The notes below the pieces were generated by a model, which saw only the letters and a list, made by a program, of their open reading frames with translations, ran no database searches and was not told the origin of the DNA. A stretch of DNA of 64,000 nucleotides, from NCBI GenBank assembly GCA_019828595.1, contig JAHQRK010000012.1:2232001-2296000 (forward strand). The letters are read 5' to 3'. Positions 33,824-46,044 of this stretch are shown in pieces (within the stretch, counting starts at the first letter, position 1; every line of letters begins with the position of its first letter). The stretch is from Aphanomyces cochlioides. Its lineage: Eukaryota > Oomycota > Saprolegniomycetes > Saprolegniales > Verrucalvaceae. The position numbers and the translations under genes are program-made.

Positions 33824-35056
33824 TGAGCGCAACTCAAAAGGCGGCGAAAGCACTCAAGAAACAACTCGGTGTTGTATTTGATGTGGATGGCGTCCTCTTG
33901 CGTGGAAAAGTACCGATTCCAGGAGCGAAAGACGTGCTGCAGCATCTCAAAGATACCAAAACGCCGTTCGCGATCATGACCAACGGCGGTGGCGTGCCCG
34001 AAGCCAAGAAAGCCGAGCAACTTTCAGATATACTCAAGTTCGAGATCCCACCGTCGCAGCTGTGTCTTTCCCACACGCCCATGCGCGACCTTGTCTCCAA
34101 GTACGAAGAGGAGATGATTTTGGCCGTCGGCAAGTCGTGCGATAAGACAAGGGTATTGGAATGCTCCTGGATGAACGCCTCTCAATGGCAGCGTAGGCTG
34201 TAATGGAGCATTACGGCTTCCGCAATGTCGTCACAGTCTCAGATCTCCACTCGCATTTCCCAGCAAGTTATCCCGACATTTTGGTTGACAAGGTTGGATG
34301 TTCGGTCATGAATCCTTCTCATGCTCAGCTCATTGTAGGTGCATCATCATGGCAAGTACGACAACGAGGACTTCAAAGCTGTGTTCGTCCTCATGGATCC
34401 CATCTACTGGGGTCGAGAAATCCAACTTATCATGGATGTCTTGACGTCCCACGAGGGGAAATACGGCACACTCGCCGACACTCAACACGTACGACCTTTC
34501 ATCTATCTATCAAGTTCCCATCGACCATCGCTGTAGGTCAATCTCTATTCGGCATGCTCCGATTTCCAGTACGTTGGGGAACATCATCTCCCTCGCTATG
34601 GCGCGGGAGCTTTCCGAGCCGTCCTCGAGGTTTGCGCAATTACTTCCTTCTCATTGACTAAACAGTGCAATGTAGGATTTGTACTTCCGTACCACAGGAG
34701 CGCACCTCCGTCAAACTCTCTACGGCAAGCCTGAGTGCACGTCGTTTGCATTTGCCGAGAAGTTGCTTGCCAAGCAGCTCGATGCAGACACTGAGCTGGC
34801 ATCGATATACATGGTTGGCGACAATCCATTCACAGACATCAAGGTGAGTCCATTGTCAATGGTGCAACCTTGTGACTTGAGTCGGGATTTCCAGGGAGCA
34901 AATGCCGCAGGCAGCCATTGGAAGTCAGTTCTCACACGCACAGGCATGTACCAAGGCGTGGGCAATCACGACGAGCACCCTGGCGACGCAGTCGTGGCGG
35001 ACGTGAACGAAGGTCTCAAGTGGATCCTCGACGATTTTGCCAAGCACGTCAAGTGA
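33824..35056 (+). CDS. HAD-superfamily hydrolase, HDHD5/CECR5-like
   Basis: The start MSATQKAAKALKKQLGVVFD runs straight into motif I DVDGVLLRG; motif II is FAIMTNGGG and the Mg-binding motif is MVGDNPFTDIK. Between them lies a type IIA cap domain: AVMEHYGFRNVVTVSDLHSH, KYDNEDFKAVFVLMDPIYWG, CSDFQYVGEHHLPRYGAGAF. Six exons join in frame through introns of ~42-51 nt. Spliced length is about 330 residues. HDHD5-like proteins are conserved in fungi and animals, often mitochondrial; substrates are not settled. No strong presequence is visible here. The gene ends 7 bp from the opposite GUF1 end. Confidence 0.88.
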
Positions 35057-35063
35057 AACCTTG

Positions 35064-37638
35064 TTACTTGGACATAACTGACCAAAAGGCACTCTGCGAA
35101 AGCTGCACATTTCCCACCGTCTTCATGCGTTTCTTGCCTTCCTTTTGCTTCTTGAGGAGCTTCTGCTTGCGCGTAATATCGCCTCCGCCGACAGCTTTGC
35201 CTGATTTGATCAACACATCCTTCCGAAATGGCGCAATGCGTTCCTTGGCAAAGACCTGCAAGAAAGATGAGATCTCCATTCTCTTCCTAGCCTCCAAGGC
35301 TGTCATCTACCTTGGCTCCCAATGTTGCTTGGATGGAAATTTCATACTGCTGGCGATCAATCACATTCTTGAGCTTGAGACAAAGCGCGCGACCGGCGGC
35401 AGTGGCCTACAATGGACAGTGAGCATGGAAATGCATGTGCGGCAGCAGAAGACCTTGGATCGATGGCAGACAAAGGATAGCGCATCGAGGACTTTGCCAT
35501 TGATCAAAATGTCCACTTTGACAATGTCAGCTTGCTGCGGTTCAATCTCGCGGTAGTTGAGCGACGCTGCCGTGGCAATTATAGTCCATGATGGCGGCGG
35601 CATGTTGGCTTACCGTAGCCTGATGTGATGGTCTTGAGCTCGTTGTAGAAATCCGTGACAACTTCTTGCCATGGGAGACGAAATGTCAGCGCGACACGGT
35701 TGTCGTCGAGGTAGACCATGTTGGTTTGCTCTCCGCGCTTCTCCTACATGGGTAATCAGCATTTAGCGGCGCACGAAAGGGCGAAAGCAGACTTTTGTCA
35801 GCACAAGGATAGCGCCGAGGTAGTCGGAAGGCGTTAGGATGGACGCTTCGACCATCGGTTCTTCCACTTGGTAGTACTTGGTCGAATCTGGGAAATCCGC
35901 GGGCGTTTCCACGACTGTTCGATTGCCCTTCGAGTCGATGATTGTGTATGGCACCATCGGGGCAGTCACGAGGACTTGCATGTTTTGTTCGTCTGACAGC
36001 CGTTGATGGAACACTTCCATGTGCAAGAGGCCCAAGAAGCCACAGCGATACCTATGTCCTCGTCAGCTACAGACATCCCTTGAAGAGCTCAACCCCATGC
36101 CGAGGGCGCCACTGTTTTCAATCTGCGCCGTCACACTTGCATCATTCAACGTGAGTTTGCCCATCGCGGTGCGGAGATCGTCAAAATTGCAGTCGTCCGT
36201 TGGATACATGCTTGCAAAAACCATGCTGCGAGCTTCCTACCGATGTCCATGACGTTTATAATCACGAATGATGCAAGGAATCCATGCCTGGAAGCCTGGC
36301 AGTGGCTCGACGGGCTTGCTTGGATGGAAGAACGTGTCTCCAATCTTTGCTTCCGTCGTTGTCTTCATCCCTAGATGCAACTTTGACGACATGACAACAA
36401 AGTCCATGTACCAGCGATGACATAGCCGACTTGACCTCCATACAACCTACGCAGTCACGAGTAAGGAAAGAAGAGCAGAGAGGGGGGGTTCGTACGCAGG
36501 TGTCGGCGAGCGATGAGGCAGCAAGACGCCGGTTTCTTGCACATCGTAGCTCGACTTGGTCGCCGCACTGATGATCTAAGTCGCCAGATGTCAATCTCTA
36601 CTGAGGAACGCCGACGATCTACCTTGTCGCCGGGTGAAATCTTGCCGTCAACGACTTTGACAAGGCATACAATGCCACGATAGTCATCGTAGTACGAATC
36701 AACCAAGAGGCATTTCAAAGGAGCGACGCGGTCGGCAACGGGCGGCGGCAGCATGTCGACGACAGTTTTTAGTACCTACAAGCAGAGCATGAGCGCAAGT
36801 TAGTGTTGTTTTCAAGTACATCTTCAATGCCAATGCCGCTCTTCGCCGAGGTGAGCAGTACAGACTCTGGATCGACATCTATGACACGCATTATGCCACT
36901 GGAAATTCTAATGCAAGTACCGAGAAGCGTCGAGAGACTGAGCATGCAATCTTCGGGCTGAGCATGCGGCATGTCAATCTTTGTCAATACCGGAACGATC
37001 TTGAGACCCTTGTCTTTGGCTGCTTGGTACGTCGCAAGCGTCTGGGATTGGATGCCCTGCGATGCATCAACGAGAAGAAGCACGCCTTCGCAAGCACTGA
37101 GCGATCGACTGACTTCGTAGCTAAAGTCGACGTGGCCTACTCCCGTCATGAGAGAAAGATTCGACCAAGAACTCCTACCAGGCGTGTCGACTAAGTTCAA
37201 CAGATAGCGCTTGTTGGTTTCTTTGTCGTCGTAGAGCATGGATGCAGTCTGGGCTTTCACAGTGATGCCTCGTTCACGTTCTACTTTGAGATTGTCCAAG
37301 TGTTGAGCGGATTCTCGTTCCTTCGACGTGATATTTCCACTCAGCTCGAGTAATCGATCCGCCAGAGTCTACAAGTTAAACGAGCAGCATGATGACTCGG
37401 TTTCCATGTTCCATTCGTACGGATTTGCCGTGATCAATGTGCGCAACGATACTAAAGTTACGCGTGTTTTCCACGCTCAGTTCTTCCATGTGGGCCGCCA
37501 TGATCTTCCCCAGCGTCTTGGGCGTCACTTCTACGACGAATATGAATGAGATTCCATCGAAGGAATACCTTCATGGGAGCTAAAATGCCGCCGAATCGCA
37601 CCGCGCAAGAAAGCGCGCCGATTGACCCATCCAAGCAT
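35064..37638 (-). CDS. GUF1: GUF1/LepA (EF4), mitochondrial translation GTPase
   Basis: A ribosome-associated GTPase of the LepA/EF4 family. The start [20 protein letters not shown] at 37638 is a mitochondrial presequence. A short intron (GTATTCC...CGTCGTAG) leads to [16 protein letters not shown], which splices to [11 protein letters not shown]: together the G1 loop. Next are [15 protein letters not shown] (G2), [18 protein letters not shown] (G3) and [15 protein letters not shown] (G4). Later blocks [52 protein letters not shown] and the LepA-specific C-terminal domain [20 protein letters not shown] complete it. The C-terminal [15 protein letters not shown] matches family ends. About nine exons. 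It shares a 66-bp divergent promoter with the EttA-like gene. Confidence 0.92.
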
Positions 37639-37684
37639 CCTCGATGAAAAACTTGTTGGCTGGTCAATTCAAATCGAATTTTGA

Positions 37685-37689
37685 CCAAT
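37685..37689. promoter_or_regulatory. CCAAT box in the GUF1/EttA divergent promoter
   Basis: CCAATCAG within the 66-bp gap between the two divergent start codons (37638 minus, 37705 plus). Confidence 0.4.
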
Positions 37690-37704
37690 CAGTCGAAAAT
37701 TGCA

Positions 37705-39749
37705 ATGTGGCTGCGGTCATCTCGAGCGTCATCGGCGACATTGCTGCGTCTATTGAGCACGAATGCAACGAACAATGCGGGTGGAGGCATCCCAGGAGAC
37801 TTTGTTGCGCATGTGCGTGGCGTTGGCGTGAGTCTTCCCAATGGCAAGAAACTCTTTGAGAACATGAACTTGGGTTTCTTGAATGGCGCCAAAATCGGCA
37901 TCTTGGGAAGCAATGGTAGCGGTAAATCGACCTTGATGAAGGTTTTGGCCGGTGTCACCAAGGAATATGATGGCGAGCGATGGACAAAGCCTGGATTGCG
38001 CATTGGGTACTTGCAACAAGAGCCCTATCTTGACCCGAACAAAACGGTGTTTGAAAATGTCATGGATGGTATCAAGGAGTCCACGGCGCTTCTCAAGCGC
38101 TTCGATGAAGTACGAAGGCTCTTCTTCACAAAATTGCTCATGTTGTGTCTAGGTATCGGCAGCAATGGGCGAACCTGACGCTGATTTCGACAAGCTCATT
38201 GAAGAACAAGCTGCATTGCAAGAAAAGATCGAATTGCTCAACTGCTGGGGTACGCCACCTTGTTCCTTCGCGTTTGCATGACATTATGAATAGACCTCAC
38301 GTACGAAGTGGAACGCGCGATGGCTGCTTTGCGTGTACCGCCGGGCGATGCCGATGTGACCGTTCTCTCTGGTACTTTATTGAATGGACGTGGAAGTCTT
38401 AAGCCGAGTGTAAGGTGGTGAACGTCGTCGTGTTGCGCTCTGTCGCTTGGTTTTGGAAAAGCCCGACATGCTTTTGTTGGATGAACCTACGAATCACTTG
38501 GACGCTGAATCCGTGAGCTGGTTGGAAACGTACTTGAAAGGCTACAAAGGCACTGTGCTCTCCATCACGCACGACCGGTATGATAGTCTCGCTTTTTCGA
38601 CTCTCATCAGACTGCGCTTGTAGTTACTTTTTGGACAACGTGGCCGGCTGGATTCTCGAACTCGAGCGGGGCAACACTTACGTCTACGAAGGCAATTACA
38701 CGTACTTCCTGGAGCAGAAGAAGAACCGATTGAACATGGACAACAAGCGCGAAGCCCAACGAGCGAAGCAATTGGCCATGGAACTTGAGTGGGCGCAAGC
38801 GCATCAAGGCAACAAGAAGGGGTCAAAAGCCCGTCAACGTCAAATTGAACAACTCAAGGGCGACGGTATGGAGTTGTTTGTCTGACTCACTCAATCGCTT
38901 GGTGCAGATAGCTTTCATCGCCAGGAAGAAGGCAAGATTGTCATTCCGCGCGGCGCTCGCTTGGGTAACAAGGTGCTGGAAGTGTCGAATCTGTCCAAGA
39001 CGATCGATGGCAAGTGCTTGATCAAGAACTTGAGCTTTGAGATCGAGCCCAAGAGCATTGTCGGAATCGTCGGTCCCAACGGCGCTGGCAAGAGTACTCT
39101 GTTCAACATCATCACGGGGCAAATGGAACCAGACAGCGGCGCCATCAATATTGGTTTGCGACATATCTCGTTCTCGCGTGATGTTGACTTGTCTAGGCAA
39201 GACGGTGCAAATGGGCTTTGTCACGCAGTCCCGCAAGGAATTGAAGGGCCGTAACACCGTCTACGAAGAAATTTCTGGCGACAATGAGTTTGTCGAAGTC
39301 AATGGTGATCGCATCAACACGAGAGCATTCATCGCATCGTTCAATCTGAAAGGACCCATGCAGGAGAAGCATGTACGACCTTCCGCCTTGTTTGCCTTGC
39401 CACTCTGTCCATAGGTTGCCAAGCTCAGTGGTGGCGAACGCAACCGAGTTCACTTGGCGAAAATGCTCTTAGGTGGCCACAATGTCATTCTCTTGGATGA
39501 ACCGACCAACGATTTGGACGTCGACACCTTGCGGTGAGCTAGCGAACTCTAGTTGGTGTCTAATGACGGCTCAGTTCGCTGGAAATGGCGCTCGTGGACT
39601 TTGAAGGGGTTTCGATGGTCATTTCCCACGATCGATGGTTCCTCGACCGTATTGCGACGCATATTCTCGCGTACGAAGGCGACGGCAATGCAACCTTCTT
39701 CGAAGGCAATTACACAGAATACGAAGCGATGAAAGCGAAATCTTCTTAA
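37705..39749 (+). CDS. EttA-like ABC-F ATPase, mitochondrial
   Basis: ABC-F proteins bind the ribosome E site and gate translation. The start [20 protein letters not shown] is a mitochondrial presequence. Domain 1: [16 protein letters not shown], Walker [34 protein letters not shown], signature [14 protein letters not shown], Walker [18 protein letters not shown]. The interdomain arm (P-site tRNA-interaction motif) is [20 protein letters not shown] with arginine/lysine density. Domain 2: [64 protein letters not shown]. It ends [13 protein letters not shown] at 39749. The [11 protein letters not shown] block and the domain layout fit bacterial EttA better than eukaryotic GCN20, implying endosymbiont or bacterial ancestry. 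About nine exons with short introns. Confidence 0.9.
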
Positions 39750-39761
39750 GCAAAGGTCTAC

Positions 39762-42454
39762 TTATGGTTGATACGTCTGCTTTTCAAAGAGCATCAAAGT
39801 CACGGCGCTCAAAAACGCTGGAATTGAGTGGCACATGGTCAAGTACGCCATGTTGCGTTGATCCAAACCAGCAACAAAAGGCGTCTCCAACAATTCCAAC
39901 TCGCCATCGTTGAACTGGAACTTGATTTCATCAGCTTCGTCTTCAGCATAGATGCTTCGGAGACGAAGTTCAGGGTACTTGAGATCCACTTTGTATCCAG
40001 TCGCTTGATAAACTGCATCACGATACTTCGCAATTTGTTCTCGGAAGACTTCCTTCAGTCGATGATTCATCTTCTGAAGTCCTTCAACCGTATCATGCGA
40101 TGCTGTCCCCGAGGAACTCTTCGATGGAGTAGGAAGTGTCACTTTCGGTCCAGGCGTTTGAACGTTTGAAGCCTGGACAATTTCCTTGAGACGGTCATTT
40201 TCTTGTCGAAGTTGCTGCATTTCCAAAGTCTACGCAAAATGCACCCATAAAAAGTTGTATGAGAACCCATGATACCTCAGCCTTCTGCTTGATTGCGCTT
40301 GAACTTGGATTCTAAGTCACAGCCCTCGTCAGCTTTAGGAGCCAAGGAATGAACGTACGGATGTTAAGTGAAGCACTTTGGTTGTGTCGTGATTGACATC
40401 ACCTTTAGCAAGCCGCTTTTCCAGCAAACTTGCCGCGAGTTGAACTTGTTCCAGTTGCTTACGTAGCTGAACAGTCTCAGTCTTTTCAGCTTCTAAGGCC
40501 TTTTCCAACTCCAACACTCGTGCATTTTTCTTGGCCAATAGAGCTGGGGATGGAAGGGAATGTTGAGCCGACTGTAATTGAGCAATCGTTTCCTCAGCCT
40601 GCTTTAGTTCTCCTTCCAATTTTTCAATCAACACTTGTGCATCCCCAGCGCCGTTGTTTTCATTGTACGACTTGAGCAAACCAACAAGATCGGCATTGGA
40701 GGCACGAAGTCGGGATTCCGATCGCATCACTTCACTCAACTAAGAGCATAACGTAAATAAATACCAGACAAAGAGATCTACCCTTGAAGTAAGCTCTGCA
40801 ATTTTACCCTCGTGCTCAGCATCAGTCGCTTCGACTGCAAGTTTTGCCTTTGTAATTTGCGCAACATGGTCGCTCAGTTTCTTCACTTGGCTTTCCAATT
40901 GGTACTAAGTCGACAATTAGGATGAAGTCGTTGGAGAAGGACGAACTCGCTCATCAATTAGAGTTTCCAAGTCGTGTTGTTGCGAAGTAAATAATTGGCA
41001 TACGGCTTGGGCTGGATGATTTGTTTCCATGTCTTGAGAAATCCCCTCTAACAAAGATGTCATTTGGTGACTGCGAAACGGCACTTACTCTTTGGATCAG
41101 CAAATAATGGCTGGAAAATTGACTGCCATTGCTTCTTTTCTGCGACCAACTCATCATAGGCAACCTACAGCAAATTGAAACATCGAGAGCAAGTACTCGA
41201 ACATCGTACGCGTATCGACAGGGCATCCTTGAGCTGCCTTTCGGTTGACTCTTGTGTACGGTACATAGTTGTAAGGGTTTCCTTCATGGTAGCATGGTTC
41301 TTGGCCTCGAGACGCAGCTTCCGCAGCTAATTAGTTGAGTAAACAATGGCGTGTGATGTGGATTGTTACTTCTTCGAGATTCTTGGCTTCGTTTTGTTCC
41401 AGCACTTGGACACGTTGTCGCATATCGCGAAGGCTCTTAGCGTCGAAAATTGTCTCCTCAGCGTCCTTCAATGTTTGCATGGCATTCTAATAATAGGATG
41501 AGTCACTAGCAGCATCAGCAAACATGTAACATTGGCAATGATTGACTTTTCCTCAAGCTGTTCACGTAGCAGGCGAATTTCTGACTGCATGACCTAATCG
41601 TGTTAGATCCTACTGGGACTCAATCTTACCGATTCTTTCACTGGTGACGATAAGGATTGCAGCTGAGCTTGGGCCAATTTTTCGCGAAGCGTGGCAATAA
41701 CTTCAGCAGTTTCAGATGCTACGCGCTTACTTTTTTCTTCCGTGGCATGCAATTTCTCCGTTAGATCCTCGATTTCATCATCCTTTTCGCAAAGCTTTGC
41801 CTCATACTCCTGGCGTTGGTCCTGTTGAGCCTGCTGCAATTCAAAGAGCTGAGCAGTCACTCGTCGAAGCTTCTCCTGTGTTGCGTCTTCTTCTCCCATC
41901 GTAAACTTGAGTCGTCGCTTTATCTTTTCAAGCTCGTCATCCTTGAGAGACATGTCATGTTCGTATTTTTGACGCAGACGATTCTCATTAGAGCGTGAGG
42001 CCTCCAAATCCCGCCGCAGTGTCTCCAGTCGATTCAGCGCTGCTGCTTCTCCTTCCGTTCGCTGTCTTTTGAATGCGCTACTGGAAAAGCTCGAGTTCAA
42101 ACTCGAAGCGTCTGCTCCTTGGGATCCTGCATTTTCGAGCTCAGACTGGAGCTTTTGTATCTTCTCTTCGAGTTTCCGCGTGTACCAGTCTTTCACACGA
42201 GGAGATTTCGCTTTTTCTGGCTCAATTGTGCTGTCATTATGCGTCTCTTTCAGTAGACTTGAGACGTCCTCGTGGTCCAAAGCAGTTGGAATGGCTTCGT
42301 CGGGTGCCGCTTCCATCGAATGGCTGGTAATTGAGAATCCGCTCGATTGTAGCTGCATATCTGGTGTTCCATCCAGTGGTATGGGCGAGAGCATTCGCGT
42401 CCTCTCCGAGAAACTCTCGCGCGCTTTCGGAGCTCCCTCGTTTGGCTCGTCCAT
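39762..42454 (-). CDS. MAD1: Spindle assembly checkpoint protein MAD1
   Basis: MAD1 anchors MAD2 at unattached kinetochores and nuclear pores. The N terminus MDEPNEGAPKARESFSERTR is disordered; from about residue 90 the chain is long coiled coil (KLEEKIQKLQSELENAG, RLETLRRDLEASRSNENRLR). Several short introns interrupt it. The C-terminal globular domain is diagnostic: MNHRLKEVFREQIAKYRDAV, YQATGYKVDL, PELRLRSIYAEDEADEIKFQ, LLETPFVAGLDQ and MCHSIPAFLSAVTLMLFEKQ. A clear MAD2-binding motif was not pinpointed. The gene is convergent with the EttA-like gene, ending 13 bp from it. Three CCAAT boxes lie upstream. Confidence 0.9.
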
Positions 42455-42512
42455 CTTGATTCAAGGAGGCAAATTTAAACTGGGAAAAATAAATTTGGCC
42501 GAACAAAATCAG

Positions 42513-42580
42513 CCAATCAAATGGAAGAAAACCTCAGAAGTGACCAATCCAAATCCATTTTTGTATTATTTTTATCCAAT
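42513..42580 (-). promoter_or_regulatory. Three CCAAT boxes upstream of MAD1
   Basis: CCAAT at 42513-42517, 42544-42548 and 42576-42580, 59-126 bp before the start codon. Confidence 0.5.
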
Positions 42581-42663
42581 TGGATCGCAGGATGCAGGAC
42601 ATGTATTAGAGGAAACATGACAGTTCAACGTCTTCAGGAACATGCAGAATACTGACGCTCGAC

Positions 42664-43434
42664 TTAAGTGGTGCACTTGGCAGGCACGAGAGGCGCCGTG
42701 ATCGCGTCCACAGGCTTTCCGAGCTTGCAGTTCACCTTGACGTTCAATGTGCGCACCGCAGCTGGGCAAGGGTCGCTGCCGAAGATCCTAAGCACAAAAG
42801 ATAAGCTCCGAGTTGAATCAGTTTGGACGTACGCTGGCTCAGCTGGGACAGTGCACGAGCTAGCGCCTTGGCAGAGAGTGTTCACTGCATCAGCGACGTT
42901 GGGAAGGGCGCAGTTGCCGTTGCCATAGGTGGAGCCGGCGTCAGCGTCAATGACGTAGCCAGCGGCGCATGAAGCGTAGGCAGAACCATGGTCGCCAACA
43001 GAGGTCCAGGTGGCGTACACCTTGCGTTGAGTGCATTCGGCAGTGACAGTGAGGCGCTTAACAGTGCCGACGCAAGGATCACCGAAGACACTAGGCACAG
43101 ACATGAGATTTCAACAATTGCAAGTCGAGTACTTGTTCGTTGCGCCAACGCTGCACGTTTGGGAGCCGAGGCAGGTTCGTTGAACGATATCCTGGGAGTT
43201 GCCAGCGTAGCACCAGCCATAGCGAGCACCGAGGCCAGAGCCATCAGGCAAACCGTACGAGGCAAAGATGACGCGGGAGATTTCCAACGTAGGGTTGCCG
43301 CAGTCCAAAGAGAGGGTGGAGCCTTCGCCGACAGTGCTGGTGATCAGAGATGCCCCCGAGGTCAAGTAGAGAGCTGGGGTCGGTGGGGCTGTCGGTGGTG
43401 GTGGTGGAGGAGGAGGAGAAGGTGGGCTGCCCAT
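42664..43434 (-). CDS. SUEL-type lectin, proline-rich N terminus
   Basis: The protein starts MGSPPSPPPPPPPPTAPPTP, a polyproline linker, then a SUEL (galactose/rhamnose-binding lectin) domain: LSLDCGNPTLEISRVIFASY, GLPDG, YGWCYAGNSQDIVQRTC, GSQTCSVGATN. An intron (GTACTCG...GTGCCTAG) joins to NVFGDPCVGTVKRLTVTAEC, completing the domain. A second, more divergent half-domain follows (SCAAGYVIDADAGSTYGNGN, CQGASSCTVPAEP) and, through another intron, IFGSDPCPAAVRTLNVKVNC. It ends VPAKCTT. Such cysteine-rich domains are normally extracellular, yet no signal peptide is visible, and an initiator-like element just upstream argues that MGS is the real start. Paralogous to the lectin at 57726-58855. 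Confidence 0.82.
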
Positions 43435-43459
43435 GTTGGTTGTTGATTGAGAAGGAGAA

Positions 43460-43478
43460 GGCGAATGTGGAAATGAGC
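43460..43478 (-). promoter_or_regulatory. Oomycete initiator-like element of lectin gene 1
   Basis: On the minus strand GCTCATTTCCACATTCGCC, close to the published oomycete Inr (YTCAYTYY) followed by a flanking ATTT-like element; it ends 26 nt before the start codon. Confidence 0.5.
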
Positions 43479-43878
43479 TTTAGAGTCAGCGTTCACCGCG
43501 TCGAAACCCCTGCAACCTTTGACGTTGGAACGCGTACACTTGTTCTGAATATGGTTCGAACCACCGACCCTTCACAGAAGATACATTTCTCTTTATCTTT
43601 TGCTTCCATCGCGAGTTGTTCCATCGAAACCGCCGAAAGATCGAATTCTAACCTGTTGCTCGCCTTTGATGCATTGGTAGAACTGCACCATGTTGAAGTT
43701 GTCTTCGACCATCGTCTTCGACAAATACCCGACAGACAGACAAAGTTTAGACTGGAATAAAGTATGCTTGAGAAATGATTATGCTATTCGGATAAATTAT
43801 CCGGATGGATTATGCTCATTTGGATAAACTATCCGGATGCCTTGAATATCAAAGGGAAGTCAAAACCACAAAGCAAAG
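43479..43878. other. Intergenic between lectin 1 and ALDH7 (divergent)
   Basis: No recognised gene. The right end contains three or four ATCCGGAT-like sites before ALDH7. A short minus-strand frame (MVEDNFNMVQFYQC) occurs but has no support. Confidence 0.5.
43787..43838 (+). promoter_or_regulatory. Cluster of four GGATAA/ATCCGGAT elements upstream of ALDH7
   Basis: TTCGGATAA, TTATCCGGATGG, TTGGATAA and CTATCCGGATGC within 52 bp, ending 40 bp before the ATG at 43879. Confidence 0.6.
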
Positions 43879-45681
43879 ATGTTTGCACGACGGACAACAA
43901 AAGCGCTTCGCCTTGTGGGCTGCCGCTACCAGAGCGGTTTGACGTTCTCCAAGTACCCATTCCTGTCCGAGCTCGGCCTGAAGGAAACCAACGACGGGGT
44001 CTTTGATGGCTCCTGGTTTGGCAACGGTCCAGTGTTCACTTCCGTGAATCCTGCCACGAACGAACCGATTGCGACCATCCGCACGGGAACGAAGGATGAC
44101 TACGAACGCGTCGTCAAGAGCATGGACGCTGCCAAGAAAGAATGGGCGGACGTCCCAGTGCCACGTCGAGGTGAAATTGTGCGTCAGATTGGCGATGCTC
44201 TTCGTGCCAAGCAAACTGCTTTGGGCAATTTGATTGCCTTGGAAATGGGCAAAATCGCCGTCGAAGGTGTCGGTGAAGTGCAAGAAGCAGTCGACATTTG
44301 CGACTTTGCCGTCGGCTTGTCGCGCTGCTTGAACGGTGAGGCGATCGAGCGATTGAGATTTGGTTGCTGACTTGAGATGGGTCGATAGGCACGATTATTC
44401 CATCCGAACGTCCTGGCCATTTCATGATGGAGCGATACAACCCTCTCAAGGGCCACGTTGGCATCATCACTGCCTTTAACTTTCCTTGCGCTGTCATGTT
44501 CTGGAACGGTGCTCTCAGCTTAGTCGCTGGTAACACACAGCTCTGGAAACCTTCCGATTCTCTCTGCTTGACTGCCATCGCGTGCAACAAAGTCATCTCT
44601 GACGTCTTGACTGCCAACGGCTACAACCCTGCGATCGCCTCGGTCATCTGTGGAAGGTGTGTGCCAAAGCTCTTCTTGTCTCTCATCCACTTGTAGTGGC
44701 CCTGAAGTCGGTGAGCCCATGATCCGCGACAAGCGTATGGAACTTATTTCGTTCACGGGTTCGACTCATGTTGGTAAGTCATCATTCAACAGTGAGCAAG
44801 CGCTGATGTCGCTTAGGTCGCCACGTGAACCAAATTGTGGCTGAACGCTTTGGCAAGACCATTTTGGAACTTGGTGGTAACAATGCCATGATCATTGATG
44901 CCGATGCCGACTTGGACATGGCTTTGCGCGCCACCCTCTTCTCGGCTGTCGGTACTGCCGGCCAACGCTGCACGACTTTGCGTCGCATCTACTTGCACGA
45001 AGACATTTATGACTCGTTCCTTGCCAAACTCTTGACAGCTTACGACCAAATCAAGATTGGCGACCCTCTCGACCCAACGACCCTGTGTGGTCCATTGCAC
45101 AACAAGGCTGCTGTTGACAAGTATGCTGCTGGCATTGAAACTATCAAGAGCCAAAACGGCAAGGTAAGTCAACTCTGTCGAAGTTTCCCTCATAGCTGCT
45201 GCAGATCTTGCGCGGTGGCAAAGTATTGCCTGGTCCTGGTAACTTTGTCGAGCCCACTCTTGTGGAAATTGATCATGATGCTCCAATCGTCCAAGTATGT
45301 CTATGCCGATTGTCGTTGTCTAAGGTGTTGTTGTAGACGGAAATCTTTGCTCCTATCACGTACGTGATGAAGTTTAGCGACTTGGACGAAGCCATCGAGA
45401 AGAACAACGACGTTCCTCAAGGCTTGAGCTCGTCTCTCTTCACTCAAAACCAAGCTGCTATCTTCAAATGGACTGGTCCTGCTGGCTCGGACTGTGGTAT
45501 CGTCAATGTCAACATTGGTCCCAGTGGCGCTGAAATCGGTGGTGCTTTCGGCGGTGAAAAGGAGACCGGCGGAGGTCGCGAATCTGGTAGTGACGCGTGG
45601 AAACAATACATGCGTCGCTCGACGTGCACGATCAACCACAGCAAGAACTTGCCTCTCGCGCAAGGTATCAACTTTGGTTAA
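43879..45681 (+). CDS. ALDH7A1: Aldehyde dehydrogenase family 7 (antiquitin-like)
   Basis: Oxidises alpha-aminoadipic semialdehyde in lysine breakdown and other aldehydes, using NAD. The start [20 protein letters not shown] is a mitochondrial presequence. Family 7 blocks are [79 protein letters not shown] (general-base glutamate) and [12 protein letters not shown] (catalytic cysteine). The C terminus has [21 protein letters not shown] followed by a short tail ending ITHSKNLP-type sequence ([16 protein letters not shown]). Seven exons with short introns. Length about 540 residues, normal. A cluster of ATCCGGAT elements lies just upstream, as in other catabolic genes here. Confidence 0.93.
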
Positions 45682-46044
45682 TTCTAATCAATGTGCGATT
45701 TTGTGTTGCTGCAATTCCCATCTATCCTGTCAGACCCGCCATATAAAGTATAGAGCCAAGTCCATCCTTCTAATCAAAGCAATGCTCTTGCCATTCCTTG
45801 GACCATGTTCATGTATGTATCAGTGTCGCTGATCACTTCGTGCGACGAGTCATCCGGATAATTATACGGATGAGCCATCATTTCATGTTCAACTCGCCAC
45901 TCACAACAAAGAGATCTTGTACAACCAGCTGTACGTATATAATGTGCGTTCGGCTTCTTATATCAAAGATACAATGTACAATGTCAAGTTGTACGATGTT
46001 CGGCCAATTTGAATGCAACCGCACATCATGTCCAAAAAGCAAAA
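45682..46044. other. Intergenic between ALDH7 and KBL
   Basis: No gene is seen. CATCCGGATAATTATACGGATG at about 45851-45872 is an inverted pair of the recurring element, 173 bp before the KBL start. Confidence 0.5.
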
